Origin: a virus
Length of the DNA stretch: 64,000 nucleotides
Strand: one strand, 5' to 3'
Virus record (IMG/VR): IMGVR_UViG_3300037264_002228
Coordinates: 1-64,000 of that record
The first letter of the stretch is position 1, and every line of letters starts with the position of its first letter. The notes beneath the pieces were generated by a model. That model had not been told where the DNA came from. It saw only the letters and a program-made list of their open reading frames with translations, and made no database searches. Shown piece after piece: positions 32,103 through 40,891 of this stretch. A program made the translations under genes and the position numbers.

Positions 32103-32966
32103 ATGACCGAAGACAATAAAGAATTAAAGCCTCAAGACATATTAGACGTAGTTCTAAATATGCCAGAGGACAAGGTAATGCCATGGGAAGATGTGGTATT
32201 ACCTAGTCGTGGATTATATTATGATGGTGCAGTGCCAGATGGGCGCGTAAAAGTTCGTCCAATGGGACTGGCTGCCGATAAAATTCTTGCTACTCAGCGA
32301 CTTGCACAGAGTGGAAAGTCCATTGATTGGCTATTTAGGAAGTGTGTTCAGTTTCCAGATTCAAAATTCGATCCATTGAGTTTACTGGCAGGTGACAGAA
32401 TTTTCTTGCTGTATTATTTGCGAGGCATTACTCACGGAAACATGTATGAATTCGTTGTTAAATGTACGAATGCAGAATGTGAACAATCGAGCACGCATGA
32501 ATACGACTTAAACTTATTGTCATCTACTATTACTAATCCAGAAACTAGTCTTGGTACTGAGCCATTTAAGGTTGTATTACCTCATATGTCTAAAGTTGCT
32601 GGCTCAGATTTTTGGGTAAAAGTTCGTTTCATGCGTGGGTATGATATGCAATCAATGTTGAATCAACGCAAAATGGTTCGTAAAGTTCAAGGTAAGGCTA
32701 TTGAGGCTATAGATGACACTATTGAAGACAATTTAAATATGTTAATAGTAGAAGCTATGGGATCAGAAGATAGAATGAAGATTAAAGGACTTATTAGTCG
32801 TCTACACGCTTCTGATACGGCTGCTATTCGTGAGTTCTTGCGTAAAAACTCGCCTGGTATAGATACTATAACTACTGCTCAATGTCCAAATTGCAGTAAT
32901 GAAATGAAAATGGAGTTGCCTATAACCGAAAGCTTTTTTCGCCCTACGTCCAGCAGAAGCACTTGA
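32103..32966 (+). CDS. 26: gp26-like baseplate hub / tail chaperone protein, 287 aa
   Basis: It resembles the T4 baseplate hub assembly family (Pfam T4_baseplate). VMPWEDVVLPSRGLYYDG and VKVRPMGLAADKILATQRL form the N-terminal part; LLYYLRGITHGNMYEFVVKCTNAEC leads to a zinc-like site completed by CPNCSNEM near residue 262. The last ten residues after codon 279 (RPTSSRST) look random, whereas the +1 frame continues as sensible protein, so the zero-frame stop probably gives the short form of a frameshifted pair. It lies between tube and tape measure, where phages place tail chaperones. Confidence 0.75.
   Translation: MTEDNKELKPQDILDVVLNMPEDKVMPWEDVVLPSRGLYYDGAVPDGRVKVRPMGLAADKILATQRLAQSGKSIDWLFRKCVQFPDSKFDPLSLLAGDRIFLLYYLRGITHGNMYEFVVKCTNAECEQSSTHEYDLNLLSSTITNPETSLGTEPFKVVLPHMSKVAGSDFWVKVRFMRGYDMQSMLNQRKMVRKVQGKAIEAIDDTIEDNLNMLIVEAMGSEDRMKIKGLISRLHASDTAAIREFLRKNSPGIDTITTAQCPNCSNEMKMELPITESFFRPTSSRST
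32931..32966 (+). other. Probable programmed frameshift site in the tail chaperone gene
   Basis: The zero frame reads AGC TTT TTT CGC and stops at TGA 32964-32966. The +1 (or -2) frame is open from 32926 and reads on to 33171. The T6 run at 32934-32939 is the natural slip point. In the +1 frame the codons after it give ALRPAEALEEEWRHL before any ATG, clearly protein-like. A stop (TAA 32923-32925) just upstream limits the switch to about 40 nt. Confidence 0.65.
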
Positions 32967-33171
32967 AGAAGAATGGCGTCATCTAATGGAGCAGTCATTT
33001 TTGCTAAAACATTACGGACATGTTAGTTTGCATGAACAAATGGATATGACTGCTGAAGAACGCCATTGGTGGTTGGAGCGGCTGGACAGTGAGAATAGAA
33101 AGGAACGCGATGCTGCCAATAAGCATACGCCTTCTAAAGCTCCACCAACACCAGGAAAGCCGCCGATATAG
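32938..33171 (+). CDS. Frameshift extension of the gp26-like chaperone
   Basis: Continuous reading from TTC 32938 to TAG 33171, of which the part from ATG 32986 could also start on its own (61 aa), but no Shine-Dalgarno precedes that ATG. Sequence: RPAEALEEEWRHL, HYGHVSLHEQMDMTAEERHWWLERLDSEN, then a Pro-rich tail. This combination of helix, charged WW segment and Pro-rich end is like the C-terminal extension of tail assembly chaperones (lambda gpGT type), which recruits tube protein to the tape measure. That the two forms are made from one message is inference from frame layout. Confidence 0.6.
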   Translation, partial: FALRPAEALEEEWRHLMEQSFLLKHYGHVSLHEQMDMTAEERHWWLERLDSENRKERDAANKHTPSKAPPTPGKPPI

Positions 33172-33175
33172 GAAT

Positions 33176-33183
33176 AAAATATA
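33176..33183 (+). promoter_or_regulatory. Candidate late promoter AAAATATA fused to start codon
   Basis: AAATA begins at 33177, 11 nt before ATG 33188, in a 16-nt gap. Confidence 0.5.
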
Positions 33184-33187
33184 ACAT

Positions 33188-33958
33188 ATGGCCAATCTAC
33201 CTAGGATATCAAGTCATACAGGCGGCATTGTTGATTTAAATGTCACATTTTATCGTAATGGCATACCAACAGACCCATATGCAATACGCCGTGTAGACAT
33301 TTATGAAGGTTCTGAAAAACCTGAGAATTTAGTTGCACAGATACCTATTTCTGATTTGTTATATCCAGATCCATTAGTTAGAACATTGCAAGGTACTGGT
33401 AGCCCACTTCTTGGTGTGTTCACTTTGCCATTTGCGATACCAAGCTCATTTAATGCGCCATCTGTTTATTTGGACGTATGGCGTTTTGTCGGTACGGATC
33501 CAGGCACTGGTGGTGACTTGACTGACGAAACAGCGTGGCAGTCACAATGTAATAAATTCTGGGTATTCCCTGATGGATTCTATCTTGATGATGGTTTGAT
33601 TGTTCCACGGTTTGCATTTGAAGCATTAGATATGACTTTTAGAAAACCAGAAGTCAGATCTTTAGAAGTTGGACTAATGCCATTACCATTGTATGATTAT
33701 GATTTTAATAGAATAGCACCAATCATACCGCAACTGAGAGCAACTATTGAGATTAAAACAGAAAATTGCGAAGTATTAGTTGAAGATGTATGTCGTATTG
33801 GAGTTAGACAAGGCAGTTATCGTACCAACCCATTTGTGATTCAATATCAATTGAACACCGCAAATTTCTTAGTTGGGACTTATGTATATCGTATTACACT
33901 TCATCTCCCAAATGGCGAAACAAGAGTATCAGACGATCTAAGAATGACTGTGTACTAA
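33188..33958 (+). CDS. Hypothetical virion protein, 256 aa
   Basis: Beta-rich protein with two probable Ig-like domains: IVDLNVTFYRNGIPTDPYAIRRVDIYEG (about 14-41) and RATIEIKTENCEVL then GTYVYRITLHLPNGETRVSDDLRMTVY at the end. Middle phrases such as LDVWRFVGTDPGTGGD also look like surface strands. Similar proteins are often structural parts of tails or baseplates in large phages. No T4 counterpart is recognised. Its stop overlaps a minus-strand gene by 4 nt at a strong inverted repeat. Confidence 0.6.
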   Translation: MANLPRISSHTGGIVDLNVTFYRNGIPTDPYAIRRVDIYEGSEKPENLVAQIPISDLLYPDPLVRTLQGTGSPLLGVFTLPFAIPSSFNAPSVYLDVWRFVGTDPGTGGDLTDETAWQSQCNKFWVFPDGFYLDDGLIVPRFAFEALDMTFRKPEVRSLEVGLMPLPLYDYDFNRIAPIIPQLRATIEIKTENCEVLVEDVCRIGVRQGSYRTNPFVIQYQLNTANFLVGTYVYRITLHLPNGETRVSDDLRMTVY

Positions 33959-34003
33959 AATCTGCTATACTCTTCTTTAGATTTTATAACAGATTTTAGT
34001 ACA
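33951..34003. terminator. 14-bp inverted repeat at the convergent junction
   Basis: TGTACTAAAATCTG (33951-33964) and CAGATTTTAGTACA (33990-34003) are exact reverse complements with a 25-nt loop. It includes the stop codon of the + gene and the end of the minus gene. It is AT-rich, with runs of A on one arm and T on the other, so it could terminate in both directions. Confidence 0.65.
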
Positions 34004-34380
34004 TGTAGTTCCTGTATTAGCCAGCATTTCTGAGAACAATATTGGTAATTATTAATACGATTTGTACATTTGGCATGTGTTATTAATTTCTTGGCGTTTA
34101 TGTAATCACCTGACATTAAGAGATTATGGAATTCGCTATCGTCTGATACAACCATAGGTCTGCATAGAGTTGCGTATGGTCCTATAGCAATTATTGGGAA
34201 TTCTTTACATTCTTTAGGTAGACTATAATATTTTGGAACATCAATATCGAAATGCGTATCCCAATCTTTGCCTGGATATGGTCCAACCCACGCTTCTGTA
34301 TAAATATTGAAGTATAGTAAAATACCACCATTGGTCTTGTATATATGATCTACATATTTCGAAGTTTTAATGCGATTCAT
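33955..34380 (-). CDS. Hypothetical minus-strand protein, 141 aa
   Basis: The family is not known. It is acidic to neutral with aromatic beta segments (GGILLYFNIYTEAWVGPYPGKDWDTHFDIDVPKYYSL), a middle SDDSEFHNLLMSGDY, and a C-terminal half with four Cys (CTNRINNYQYCSQKCW). The first ATG is directly preceded on the minus strand by TTAAATACT. It is isolated among + strand tail genes and overlaps the preceding + gene at the stop. Such single reversed genes in T4-like phages are often early or accessory. Confidence 0.6.
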   Translation of the reverse strand: MNRIKTSKYVDHIYKTNGGILLYFNIYTEAWVGPYPGKDWDTHFDIDVPKYYSLPKECKEFPIIAIGPYATLCRPMVVSDDSEFHNLLMSGDYINAKKLITHAKCTNRINNYQYCSQKCWLIQELHVLKSVIKSKEEYSRF

Positions 34381-34401
34381 AGTATTTAATATACTACGAT
34401 T

Positions 34402-35427
34402 ATGTCAGTAATTATTCGTCCAGATCAAATTGAATCATGGATAACTAAACACTTCGATTATAAACGTCGGAAGGGTGGTGCTGAATTATTAATTAATAAT
34501 CCATTTGATGGAGACACCAAATTTAAATTCAACATTAATACAGTAAAAGGTGTTTGTCATGATTGGCGTCCTGGTCATCAACATCATGATGGACCGTTCT
34601 TAAGATTCGTACAAAACTTCAAAAAAATATCGTTTTTTGAAGCCGTTCGTGAGGTGTGCGGACAAGAGGTAGACCTAAGATCAATATTTAAATCTGCGAG
34701 GGCGAAGGAAATACAAGAAGACGAACCGGAAATAGTGCCGGATGCCAGCATGCCATCGTCAGCCAAATCGTTTAGAGATATTAATGAAGACGATAAAATA
34801 GGTAAAATAGCATTAAACTATTTAATATCTAGAGGCATTCATATCGAGACAGCATGTAAACATAATCTTCACTATGGCATAGATAAAGTCTATTTTCCAT
34901 ATTATGAATATGGCGTACAAGTATATTGGCAAGCTAGAACAATAACTAGCAAAAGGTTTGAATTCCCTAGTCTTGAGGTTACTAAATATGGGAAAGAACA
35001 TTATTTGTATGGGTTTGATAATGCAGAACCTGGCCAAAATTTGTTTGTTTGCGAATCAATAATAGATTCTATTACATTAGGTGATGGCGCTGTCGCGACT
35101 GGCGGTGCCAGTATGGGTGGTGGAGATGCTGTTAAGAGCAGACACCAGTGTAAAAAGATTAGAGCAATAGGACCTAGTACTATTATATTATCTCCTGATA
35201 GAGACTTTGAGGGTTTGTCGTCAATACTGAAGAATACTGAACTAATTGAGTCGATATGCGATGCTGAAATCAGATTTGTAGTTCCACCTCCACCATTTAA
35301 AGATTGGAACGAGATGTTACAAAAATCTGATGACAAATTGTACCCACGTAAATATGCTGAATCTAATACACTTCCAGTTTCACGTACATTAACATTTCAT
35401 GTCAATAAATTGTTCGCCACGATCTAG
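34402..35427 (+). CDS. 61: DNA primase, Toprim type (T4 gp61-like), 341 aa
   Basis: Makes RNA primers with the replicative helicase. The N-terminal third (LLINNPFDGDTKFKFNINTVKGVCHDWRPGH, about 30-60) lies where DnaG-type zinc ribbons sit, but the usual four Cys are not present, so metal binding there is doubtful. The Toprim domain is clear: LFVCESIIDSITLGDGAVATGGAS (about 214-237) with the catalytic Glu, and TIILSPDRDFEG (about 257-268) with DxD. It lies away from other replication genes between tail genes, a rearrangement compared with T4. Confidence 0.8.
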   Translation: MSVIIRPDQIESWITKHFDYKRRKGGAELLINNPFDGDTKFKFNINTVKGVCHDWRPGHQHHDGPFLRFVQNFKKISFFEAVREVCGQEVDLRSIFKSARAKEIQEDEPEIVPDASMPSSAKSFRDINEDDKIGKIALNYLISRGIHIETACKHNLHYGIDKVYFPYYEYGVQVYWQARTITSKRFEFPSLEVTKYGKEHYLYGFDNAEPGQNLFVCESIIDSITLGDGAVATGGASMGGGDAVKSRHQCKKIRAIGPSTIILSPDRDFEGLSSILKNTELIESICDAEIRFVVPPPPFKDWNEMLQKSDDKLYPRKYAESNTLPVSRTLTFHVNKLFATI

Positions 35428-35432
35428 CCATC

Positions 35433-35440
35433 CAAATATA
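35433..35440 (+). promoter_or_regulatory. Candidate late promoter CAAATATA before gene 35450
   Basis: TCCAAATATATAATATCACATG: AAATA begins 16 nt before ATG 35450, leaving a predicted leader of only a few bases. Confidence 0.45.
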
Positions 35441-35449
35441 TAATATCAC

Positions 35450-35734
35450 ATGCAATTATCGTGGTTACAATACCAAAAAGGTAACCAAGCTAAGTATTAT
35501 TTAGTCTTGGTATTATTAGACTTAGAAGATAAATATGTTGCATTAATGGCCAAAGACATTAATGACGCTGATATAACTAATATTAGGAAAAATATGGCAT
35601 TATTGGATAATTATTCAATAGAAGAAAAAATTAAGTGGTTTAAACAACATATTTCTACCTATAATAGAGCGTATCGTGAGTTTAAAAAGAAACAAGCGAA
35701 GATTGATAGTATGTTTCCATTAAAGGCGGTCTAA
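35450..35734 (+). CDS. Hypothetical protein, 94 aa
   Basis: Largely helical, basic C-terminal (TYNRAYREFKKKQAKIDSMF), and an N-terminal hydrophobic helix (AKYYLVLVLLDLEDKYVALM) that is probably not membrane-spanning because of charges. It abuts the baseplate hub gene without spacing, so the two are probably translated together. It might be a small hub or tail chaperone; no family is recognised. Confidence 0.55.
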   Translation: MQLSWLQYQKGNQAKYYLVLVLLDLEDKYVALMAKDINDADITNIRKNMALLDNYSIEEKIKWFKQHISTYNRAYREFKKKQAKIDSMFPLKAV

Positions 35735-36961
35735 ATGGGCGAACCTATACGTACACATAAGCCAATAGTTGAAATTTCAATAGATGGTGGCTCAGACATT
35801 GGTGCGAATTTTACAAAATTTGAATGGGCTAGTTTTAATAATGGTGGATATATTATTAAAGCTAAAATTTTTGATCCATATTTTAATATATTAAAGAATT
35901 TAGCTACTAAAGGTTATTTAAAAGATGGTAGACAAAAAGAAACAGAAGTAAAATTTAGAATTAAATGGTCATCTGGTAAAGAAACTCAAAACCGCACAGC
36001 ATTCATGACATCGTTAAGTGCGCATGGTGTTAATGAATCTGGTGAAATTGAATTTATAGCCATAGATCCACCAAGTTTTTACTTAAATGAAGGTACTGCT
36101 GATGGCAAAGCATATAAGGGTAATGTAAGTTCTGTTATCAAACAAGTTATAAATGAGTATGCACCGAATGTGTCTCTTGAAGTAACAGAAACAGATGATA
36201 ACAAAGAGAATATTTGGTATATGATGCGTCAGGATCCAAAGACGTTTATACGATCAATGCTTGATTGGTCTGCTAGCATAACACCTAAGAAAACGCATTG
36301 GATTGTTGCTAGTAATGATAAAAAATTAATTATCAAAGAACAAGATGAGATTAAAGTAGAAGATTTCGGTGTTTATCATTTAAATCGTAATGGTCAAACA
36401 GCTAAGGATGTAAAATTATATGAAGTATTGGCTGACAATTTTATAAGCCCGCTACAAACTAAACTCATTACTTCTGGTATATCGGCCATTTCTGGCGAAT
36501 ATCTTGATAAAATCACTGATGCAGAAGAAAATAAAGTTTTTGTTAAAGATGAAAACACAAGTAGTAAAGTAAATGTGAATGTCCAGCCAACGCAGGGCTT
36601 TAAAAAACCAGACAAGAAATGGGCCACTAGTGTAAAATCTATCCCTGAGCATAGCGCTGGTGACCTTGGTATACCATATAGTAAATATATTGATGGAAGA
36701 GCACGCGGCATATTCATGAACATGCTTAATCTTGTCATGCGCATGCGTTTGCGAGTAATAGGCGACTTTATGTTCGATGATAGCAGTAAAATTGGAGTTG
36801 CAAAATGCAATATTAGCTGGAAAGATATAGAAGGAGAACCATATTTCCTTGGAGGGAATTGGTTAATTTACGGCTTTCATCATATAGTATCTGTACAAGA
36901 TTGGGACACAGACCTTTATTTGGCTCGTCTCGATCATGATGCGTCGGCTAAGAAGGTATAA
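35735..36961 (+). CDS. Baseplate hub protein (T4 gp27 / gpD-like), 408 aa
   Basis: The gp27 family forms the ring that joins tube and spike. The sequence shows the expected barrel phrases: KIFDPYFNILKNLATKGYL, EVKFRIKWSSGKETQN, the middle KGNVSSVIKQVINEYAPNVSLEVTE and IWYMMRQDPKTFIRSMLDWSASI, which resembles the hub motif with a short helix and aromatic residues, and the C-terminal VGDFMFDDSSKIGVAKC-like strand and WLIYGFHHIVSVQDWDTDLYLAR. It lies next to the tape measure and upstream of gp53- and gp5-like genes, the place expected of a hub gene. Its exact T4 partner is by pattern, not by search. Confidence 0.65.
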   Translation: MGEPIRTHKPIVEISIDGGSDIGANFTKFEWASFNNGGYIIKAKIFDPYFNILKNLATKGYLKDGRQKETEVKFRIKWSSGKETQNRTAFMTSLSAHGVNESGEIEFIAIDPPSFYLNEGTADGKAYKGNVSSVIKQVINEYAPNVSLEVTETDDNKENIWYMMRQDPKTFIRSMLDWSASITPKKTHWIVASNDKKLIIKEQDEIKVEDFGVYHLNRNGQTAKDVKLYEVLADNFISPLQTKLITSGISAISGEYLDKITDAEENKVFVKDENTSSKVNVNVQPTQGFKKPDKKWATSVKSIPEHSAGDLGIPYSKYIDGRARGIFMNMLNLVMRMRLRVIGDFMFDDSSKIGVAKCNISWKDIEGEPYFLGGNWLIYGFHHIVSVQDWDTDLYLARLDHDASAKKV

Positions 36962-39900
36962 TGGCAGACATTAATACATACGCTCTTGGGTTAGAATTCC
37001 AAATGCAGACCAAGCCTGCTATGGAAGCTATGGGTCAATTGCTAGATATGGCTGCTAAACTACAAAACAAAATGTCGGCTGCTGCTGCGTCGTTGTCACC
37101 ATCAGATACTGCATTAGAAGAAATAATTGATCTTACTGATCCGTTGGAAGCAATGGGTCTATTAACTGGTCAGCTAGAACGAAAAATGGATGATCTTGCG
37201 AAAGCTGAGCAATTTCTTGCATTGGCTACGTTTGAAAGCGAACAAGCGGCGGCAGCTACAGAAGAAACAGTTTTTAAACTTAAACATGAAATTGATGATG
37301 TAAATGAGGCTGTAAAAAAGTTACATAAAACATGGGAAAAATGGCCGTACTTATTTGAAGAACATGATAAACAAATAAAGAACGCAACAAGAAATTTTGA
37401 TATTAATAAGCGTTCAATCGATAGGCAACATAAATCATTAAAAGAACAAAGTGCAGTATTCTTAAGCGTGCGGAATGCAATACTTGGAGTCACTGAAGAA
37501 ACTAAACAATTAAACAACATTATTACTGCAGGTCTTGGAAAATATGGTGCTCTTGCTGCGGCTCTTGCATTTATTGGAATTGGCTTCAAAGATGTAATGG
37601 AAATGCAAGATACTTATGCTAAAGTTACATTTACTGCAATAGGTGGTCAAACGGCATTAATAGCTAGCACTAACAGACTACGTGCAACAACTGGTGCGTC
37701 TTCAAAAGAAGCAATTAAAGCATTAACGGCGCTTGCTGAGGTTGGGTTTAGAGCAGAACACAATATTTCTGCATTAGCAGATGCTAATTATAAGTTTAGT
37801 AAAGCAACTGGTGTATCAGAGTCAATAACAGCACAATTCCAGCGACAAATTGTCGCGATGGGTGGCAGCGCAAACATGGCTAAAAACAGTTTGGCGGCTA
37901 TGTCTGCGATTATTAGAAACAGCGGATTGACGGCAAAAGAAGCTGAGTCATTAATGAGCGGATTTAGCAAAACGATGTTACGTATGGCATTATTTGGCAA
38001 AACCAAAGAAGATTTTGCAGCAACAACTACTGAATTAGGTAAGCTATCTGGCGCATTTAAAATGGCAGGTGGTAGTGCTGAGTCTGTTAATCAACAATTT
38101 GGTAAAATGCTAGAAGATCCACTTGAAATGGCTATTGCATTAGGAAAATTAGATATTGAGATGGATGAAAATGCAAGCATGCATGAAAAAATGCAGGCTT
38201 ACATGAAGGGCACTTCTGCTATTCTAGCTGAAACAGCTGGGATGACAGATATAGAAAGACAGAAAACACTAGAGGCTAGAGGTGTTAATTTAGATTATGC
38301 TGCTTCGTTTGTGTTGCTTGAACAAGAATTGTTAAAAACCGGCAAAACACAAGAACAATACTTAAAAGGAGTGGCTGCTGCGCCAGATATTAATAAAGAT
38401 TGGCAGACAGCCACAAGTACATTAACTGAACAACTAAAACAAATACTGACACCTATAATGAATATAGCTTCGACTATTGGTTCTGTATTAGTGCCAGCTG
38501 CAACTAAATTGGCTAGTGTGGTGTCATATTTAACTACCACGTTTGGAAAATGGTGGAGCGATTTACAAACGAATTCACCGATTTTAGCTAACATTATATC
38601 AGCTGTAGCTGTTGGTGCTATTGGATTTCTTGCATTTGGTGCAGTAGCAAGCAAATTAATTGGTATGTTTTCACCATTGACAAATGCTATTAAGGCCGTG
38701 TTGAATCCAATAGAACAAGTTAATAAAACGATGGATGTGGCGCAGAAAGCCTCATCATCTGCCGGATTGGGAGTTAAAACATTTTTAACGAATTTGGGTC
38801 AAGGCTTAAAGGCACTAGCAGCACCTGGCGCATTACAAGGTGCTTTAATATTGGGTGTATTGGCAGTTATTGTTGGTGGAACATTGTTGGCATTGGCCAT
38901 TGCGATGAAGGAATTGGGAATTAGCGTCGGAGAACTTGTTGGCGCATCTGTTGGATTATTGATAGCTGCAGGTGCATTTTATGTTATGGCTGCTGCACTT
39001 GCTGTTCTAGGTCCAGTATCTGCGATAGCGGCTCCATTATTATTACCATTAGCTGTTGTATTCTTAGCCATTGGTGCCGCTGTCCTTTTAGCTAGTATTG
39101 GCGTATCATTAATGGCGTTGGCTTTCACGGAATTATTTAAAGCAATACTGCCACAAGCACCAATGTTTGTTATGATTATGGCATCAATGGCTATTTTAAT
39201 GCCCGCCCTAGCAATTGGGTTTGGCTTGTTGGCTGCATCATTAGCTATTTCTGCTCCGATTATTTTGATCGGATTCGGTGCATTATTGGTAGCAGCATTA
39301 ATGGGTTTTATTATAAATCCGGTACTAGAACGATTTGCGAATAGTTTGAGCCTTATTTCGAGCGCAATGTCTGGGCTTGGTGCTGGTGCTGGTGTGTCAT
39401 TGCTAAGTTTAGCTATTGGCATAACGGCTTTCATGGCTTCGTTGATGGGAATTGCTGTTGGTGGTGGTATAGGATCATTGTTCGGTGTTAAGAATCCAGT
39501 ACAACAAGCAGCAGAAATCGGTGCTGCAATGTTTTTAGTTGCAGCACCAGCCGCAATGCTATCAAATGCATTAGGAAAATTATCTGACATTGGCGATATA
39601 TTTAAACCGTTTATTGATAGTGTGCTTGGTCGTAAAAACGAAATAGCAGAGGCAGTATCATTTATATCATCAATAGCAACACAAATTGAACTTGCAAGAA
39701 AAACTATTAATGGAGCCACAGCTGGTGTTGGATTAATAATTCCAGTTAAGTTTGCAGAACCAGTACGTAAACCAATAATTACTGAAGACACTGCACGCAA
39801 GATCCGTGAAGAGCGTAATCAGTCAAATCTTGTTCGTGGTACTGAAGACATGAAAAACGCTATAGATAAAGTAACTAATCGTTTAGATAAGGGTGCAGGC

Positions 39901-40005
39901 ATTGGTGAATTAGTTGAATTGTTAAAAATATGGCTACCTAAGATCGCAAAACCAGAAGACAGTGGTGCTGCTGGTTTGTCTAGTGTAGCTAACCAATGGA
40001 TGTAA
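36961..40005 (+). CDS. Tape measure protein, 1014 aa
   Basis: It sets tail length and is packed in the tube. Typical composition: long helical Ala/Met/Leu/Lys regions, an N-terminal coiled coil (about 1-170), and a hydrophobic block about 600-800 with several stretches able to cross a membrane (LGVLAVIVGGTLLALAIAM; LLPLAVVFLAIGAAVLL; APIILIGFGALLVAALMGFI). Tape measures run about 1.5 angstrom per residue, so 1014 residues imply a tail near 150 nm, versus about 100 nm for T4. The start codon overlaps the previous stop by 1 nt. Confidence 0.85.
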   Translation: MADINTYALGLEFQMQTKPAMEAMGQLLDMAAKLQNKMSAAAASLSPSDTALEEIIDLTDPLEAMGLLTGQLERKMDDLAKAEQFLALATFESEQAAAATEETVFKLKHEIDDVNEAVKKLHKTWEKWPYLFEEHDKQIKNATRNFDINKRSIDRQHKSLKEQSAVFLSVRNAILGVTEETKQLNNIITAGLGKYGALAAALAFIGIGFKDVMEMQDTYAKVTFTAIGGQTALIASTNRLRATTGASSKEAIKALTALAEVGFRAEHNISALADANYKFSKATGVSESITAQFQRQIVAMGGSANMAKNSLAAMSAIIRNSGLTAKEAESLMSGFSKTMLRMALFGKTKEDFAATTTELGKLSGAFKMAGGSAESVNQQFGKMLEDPLEMAIALGKLDIEMDENASMHEKMQAYMKGTSAILAETAGMTDIERQKTLEARGVNLDYAASFVLLEQELLKTGKTQEQYLKGVAAAPDINKDWQTATSTLTEQLKQILTPIMNIASTIGSVLVPAATKLASVVSYLTTTFGKWWSDLQTNSPILANIISAVAVGAIGFLAFGAVASKLIGMFSPLTNAIKAVLNPIEQVNKTMDVAQKASSSAGLGVKTFLTNLGQGLKALAAPGALQGALILGVLAVIVGGTLLALAIAMKELGISVGELVGASVGLLIAAGAFYVMAAALAVLGPVSAIAAPLLLPLAVVFLAIGAAVLLASIGVSLMALAFTELFKAILPQAPMFVMIMASMAILMPALAIGFGLLAASLAISAPIILIGFGALLVAALMGFIINPVLERFANSLSLISSAMSGLGAGAGVSLLSLAIGITAFMASLMGIAVGGGIGSLFGVKNPVQQAAEIGAAMFLVAAPAAMLSNALGKLSDIGDIFKPFIDSVLGRKNEIAEAVSFISSIATQIELARKTINGATAGVGLIIPVKFAEPVRKPIITEDTARKIREERNQSNLVRGTEDMKNAIDKVTNRLDKGAGIGELVELLKIWLPKIAKPEDSGAAGLSSVANQWM

Positions 40006-40011
40006 AATAAT

Positions 40012-40572
40012 ATGTCATTTTCATTGTCTGGTGCTGATAGAAGCATAGTCCGTAATGTTAAGATGAAAATCTTATCAAGTCCTGATATAGTAAGCGGTTT
40101 GCCAATAGGCGAGGATGTAAAATTTCAATTTCCACCTAGAATTACTGATGATAGCAAAATTGCAAACTGGAAGGAAGATGAAAAAGCTACATTTGAGCCT
40201 TTGGTTACATGGATGGGTTCTAGTGCACGCAAAATTTCTATTGAAATAACATATATAGTAACTGGTGAAGAATTTACTACTAAAACTATTGCTGAAATCA
40301 CGCGTCAATTTAAGGCATACTTCTATCGTTCGATTAAAAGTGGTTCAAATGTTCCAATCATAAAACTACGTATGTATGAACATAATCCACAAGAAACAGA
40401 TTTTAGATTAAATGACGTTAGCATATCATATGGTGAAACATTAATTCAAGATGGAGCAGGTATATTTCCATTATTAACAAAAATTAAATTGGGTGCAAGT
40501 TTGATAACTCAAGTAAATAAGAAACAACAGATACCAAATTTAAGAAATACGCCTCCAAAGGAATGGTATTAA
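40012..40572 (+). CDS. Baseplate / tube initiator-like protein, 186 aa
   Basis: Beta-rich protein of the size and style of a tube-fold or LysM-type baseplate protein. Strands: VKMKILSSPDIVSGLPIGEDVKFQFPPRI, KISIEITYIVTGEEFTTKTIAEITRQFKAYFY and IIKLRMYEHNPQETDFRLNDVSISYGETLI. T4 gp48 and gp54 occupy the top of the hub and share the tube fold, so one of these roles is plausible. A chain to the gp53-like gene with 1-nt spacing supports baseplate function. Identity is not established. Confidence 0.55.
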   Translation: MSFSLSGADRSIVRNVKMKILSSPDIVSGLPIGEDVKFQFPPRITDDSKIANWKEDEKATFEPLVTWMGSSARKISIEITYIVTGEEFTTKTIAEITRQFKAYFYRSIKSGSNVPIIKLRMYEHNPQETDFRLNDVSISYGETLIQDGAGIFPLLTKIKLGASLITQVNKKQQIPNLRNTPPKEWY

Positions 40573-40573
40573 T

Positions 40574-40891
40574 ATGTCAATTGCAAAAGATCCGCACTCA
40601 CGATTTTTATTGTCAAATCCGATTATCCATAATGGTGTTGAGGCGTTTGGTATAATGACAAAACACTTTTTCCTTGACCAAAATAATCTTAAAGATGATC
40701 AAATAATATCTGTTGAAATTACGCCAGATCTTGCTGGAAAACCGTGGGCCGTGGCTAATAAATTATATAATTCACCAGTATTGGATTGGGTTATTGTACT
40801 GTTTAATAGACCTATAAATCCTGTTAATTGGCCATATATCGGTACTGTTATTAAAGCACCAATTGAAAGCGTGGTTGTACCGAATGTCTAA
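40574..40891 (+). CDS. 53: Baseplate wedge protein, T4 gp53-like, 105 aa
   Basis: Key pattern PWAVANKLYNSPVLDWVIVLFNRPINPVNWPY (about 57-88) matches the gp53/LysM-like wedge motif in which a compact helix-strand unit contains Trp-Val/Ile and a final NPxxWP. This part of T4 gp53 holds the wedge to the hub. The gene is shorter than T4 gp53 (196 aa), so only the conserved core is present. Its last codons overlap the gp5-like gene (ATG 40884, TAA ending 40891). Confidence 0.7.
   Translation: MSIAKDPHSRFLLSNPIIHNGVEAFGIMTKHFFLDQNNLKDDQIISVEITPDLAGKPWAVANKLYNSPVLDWVIVLFNRPINPVNWPYIGTVIKAPIESVVVPNV

Noticed and set aside
34430-34590. DnaG-type Cys4 zinc ribbon in the primase
   Set aside because: The region is in the right place but only one Cys is present, so I did not call a zinc site.
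38979-39800. 273-residue open frame on the minus strand
   Set aside because: Antisense of the hydrophobic part of the tape measure gene; Ala/Asn/Ile-rich shadow with no start signal.
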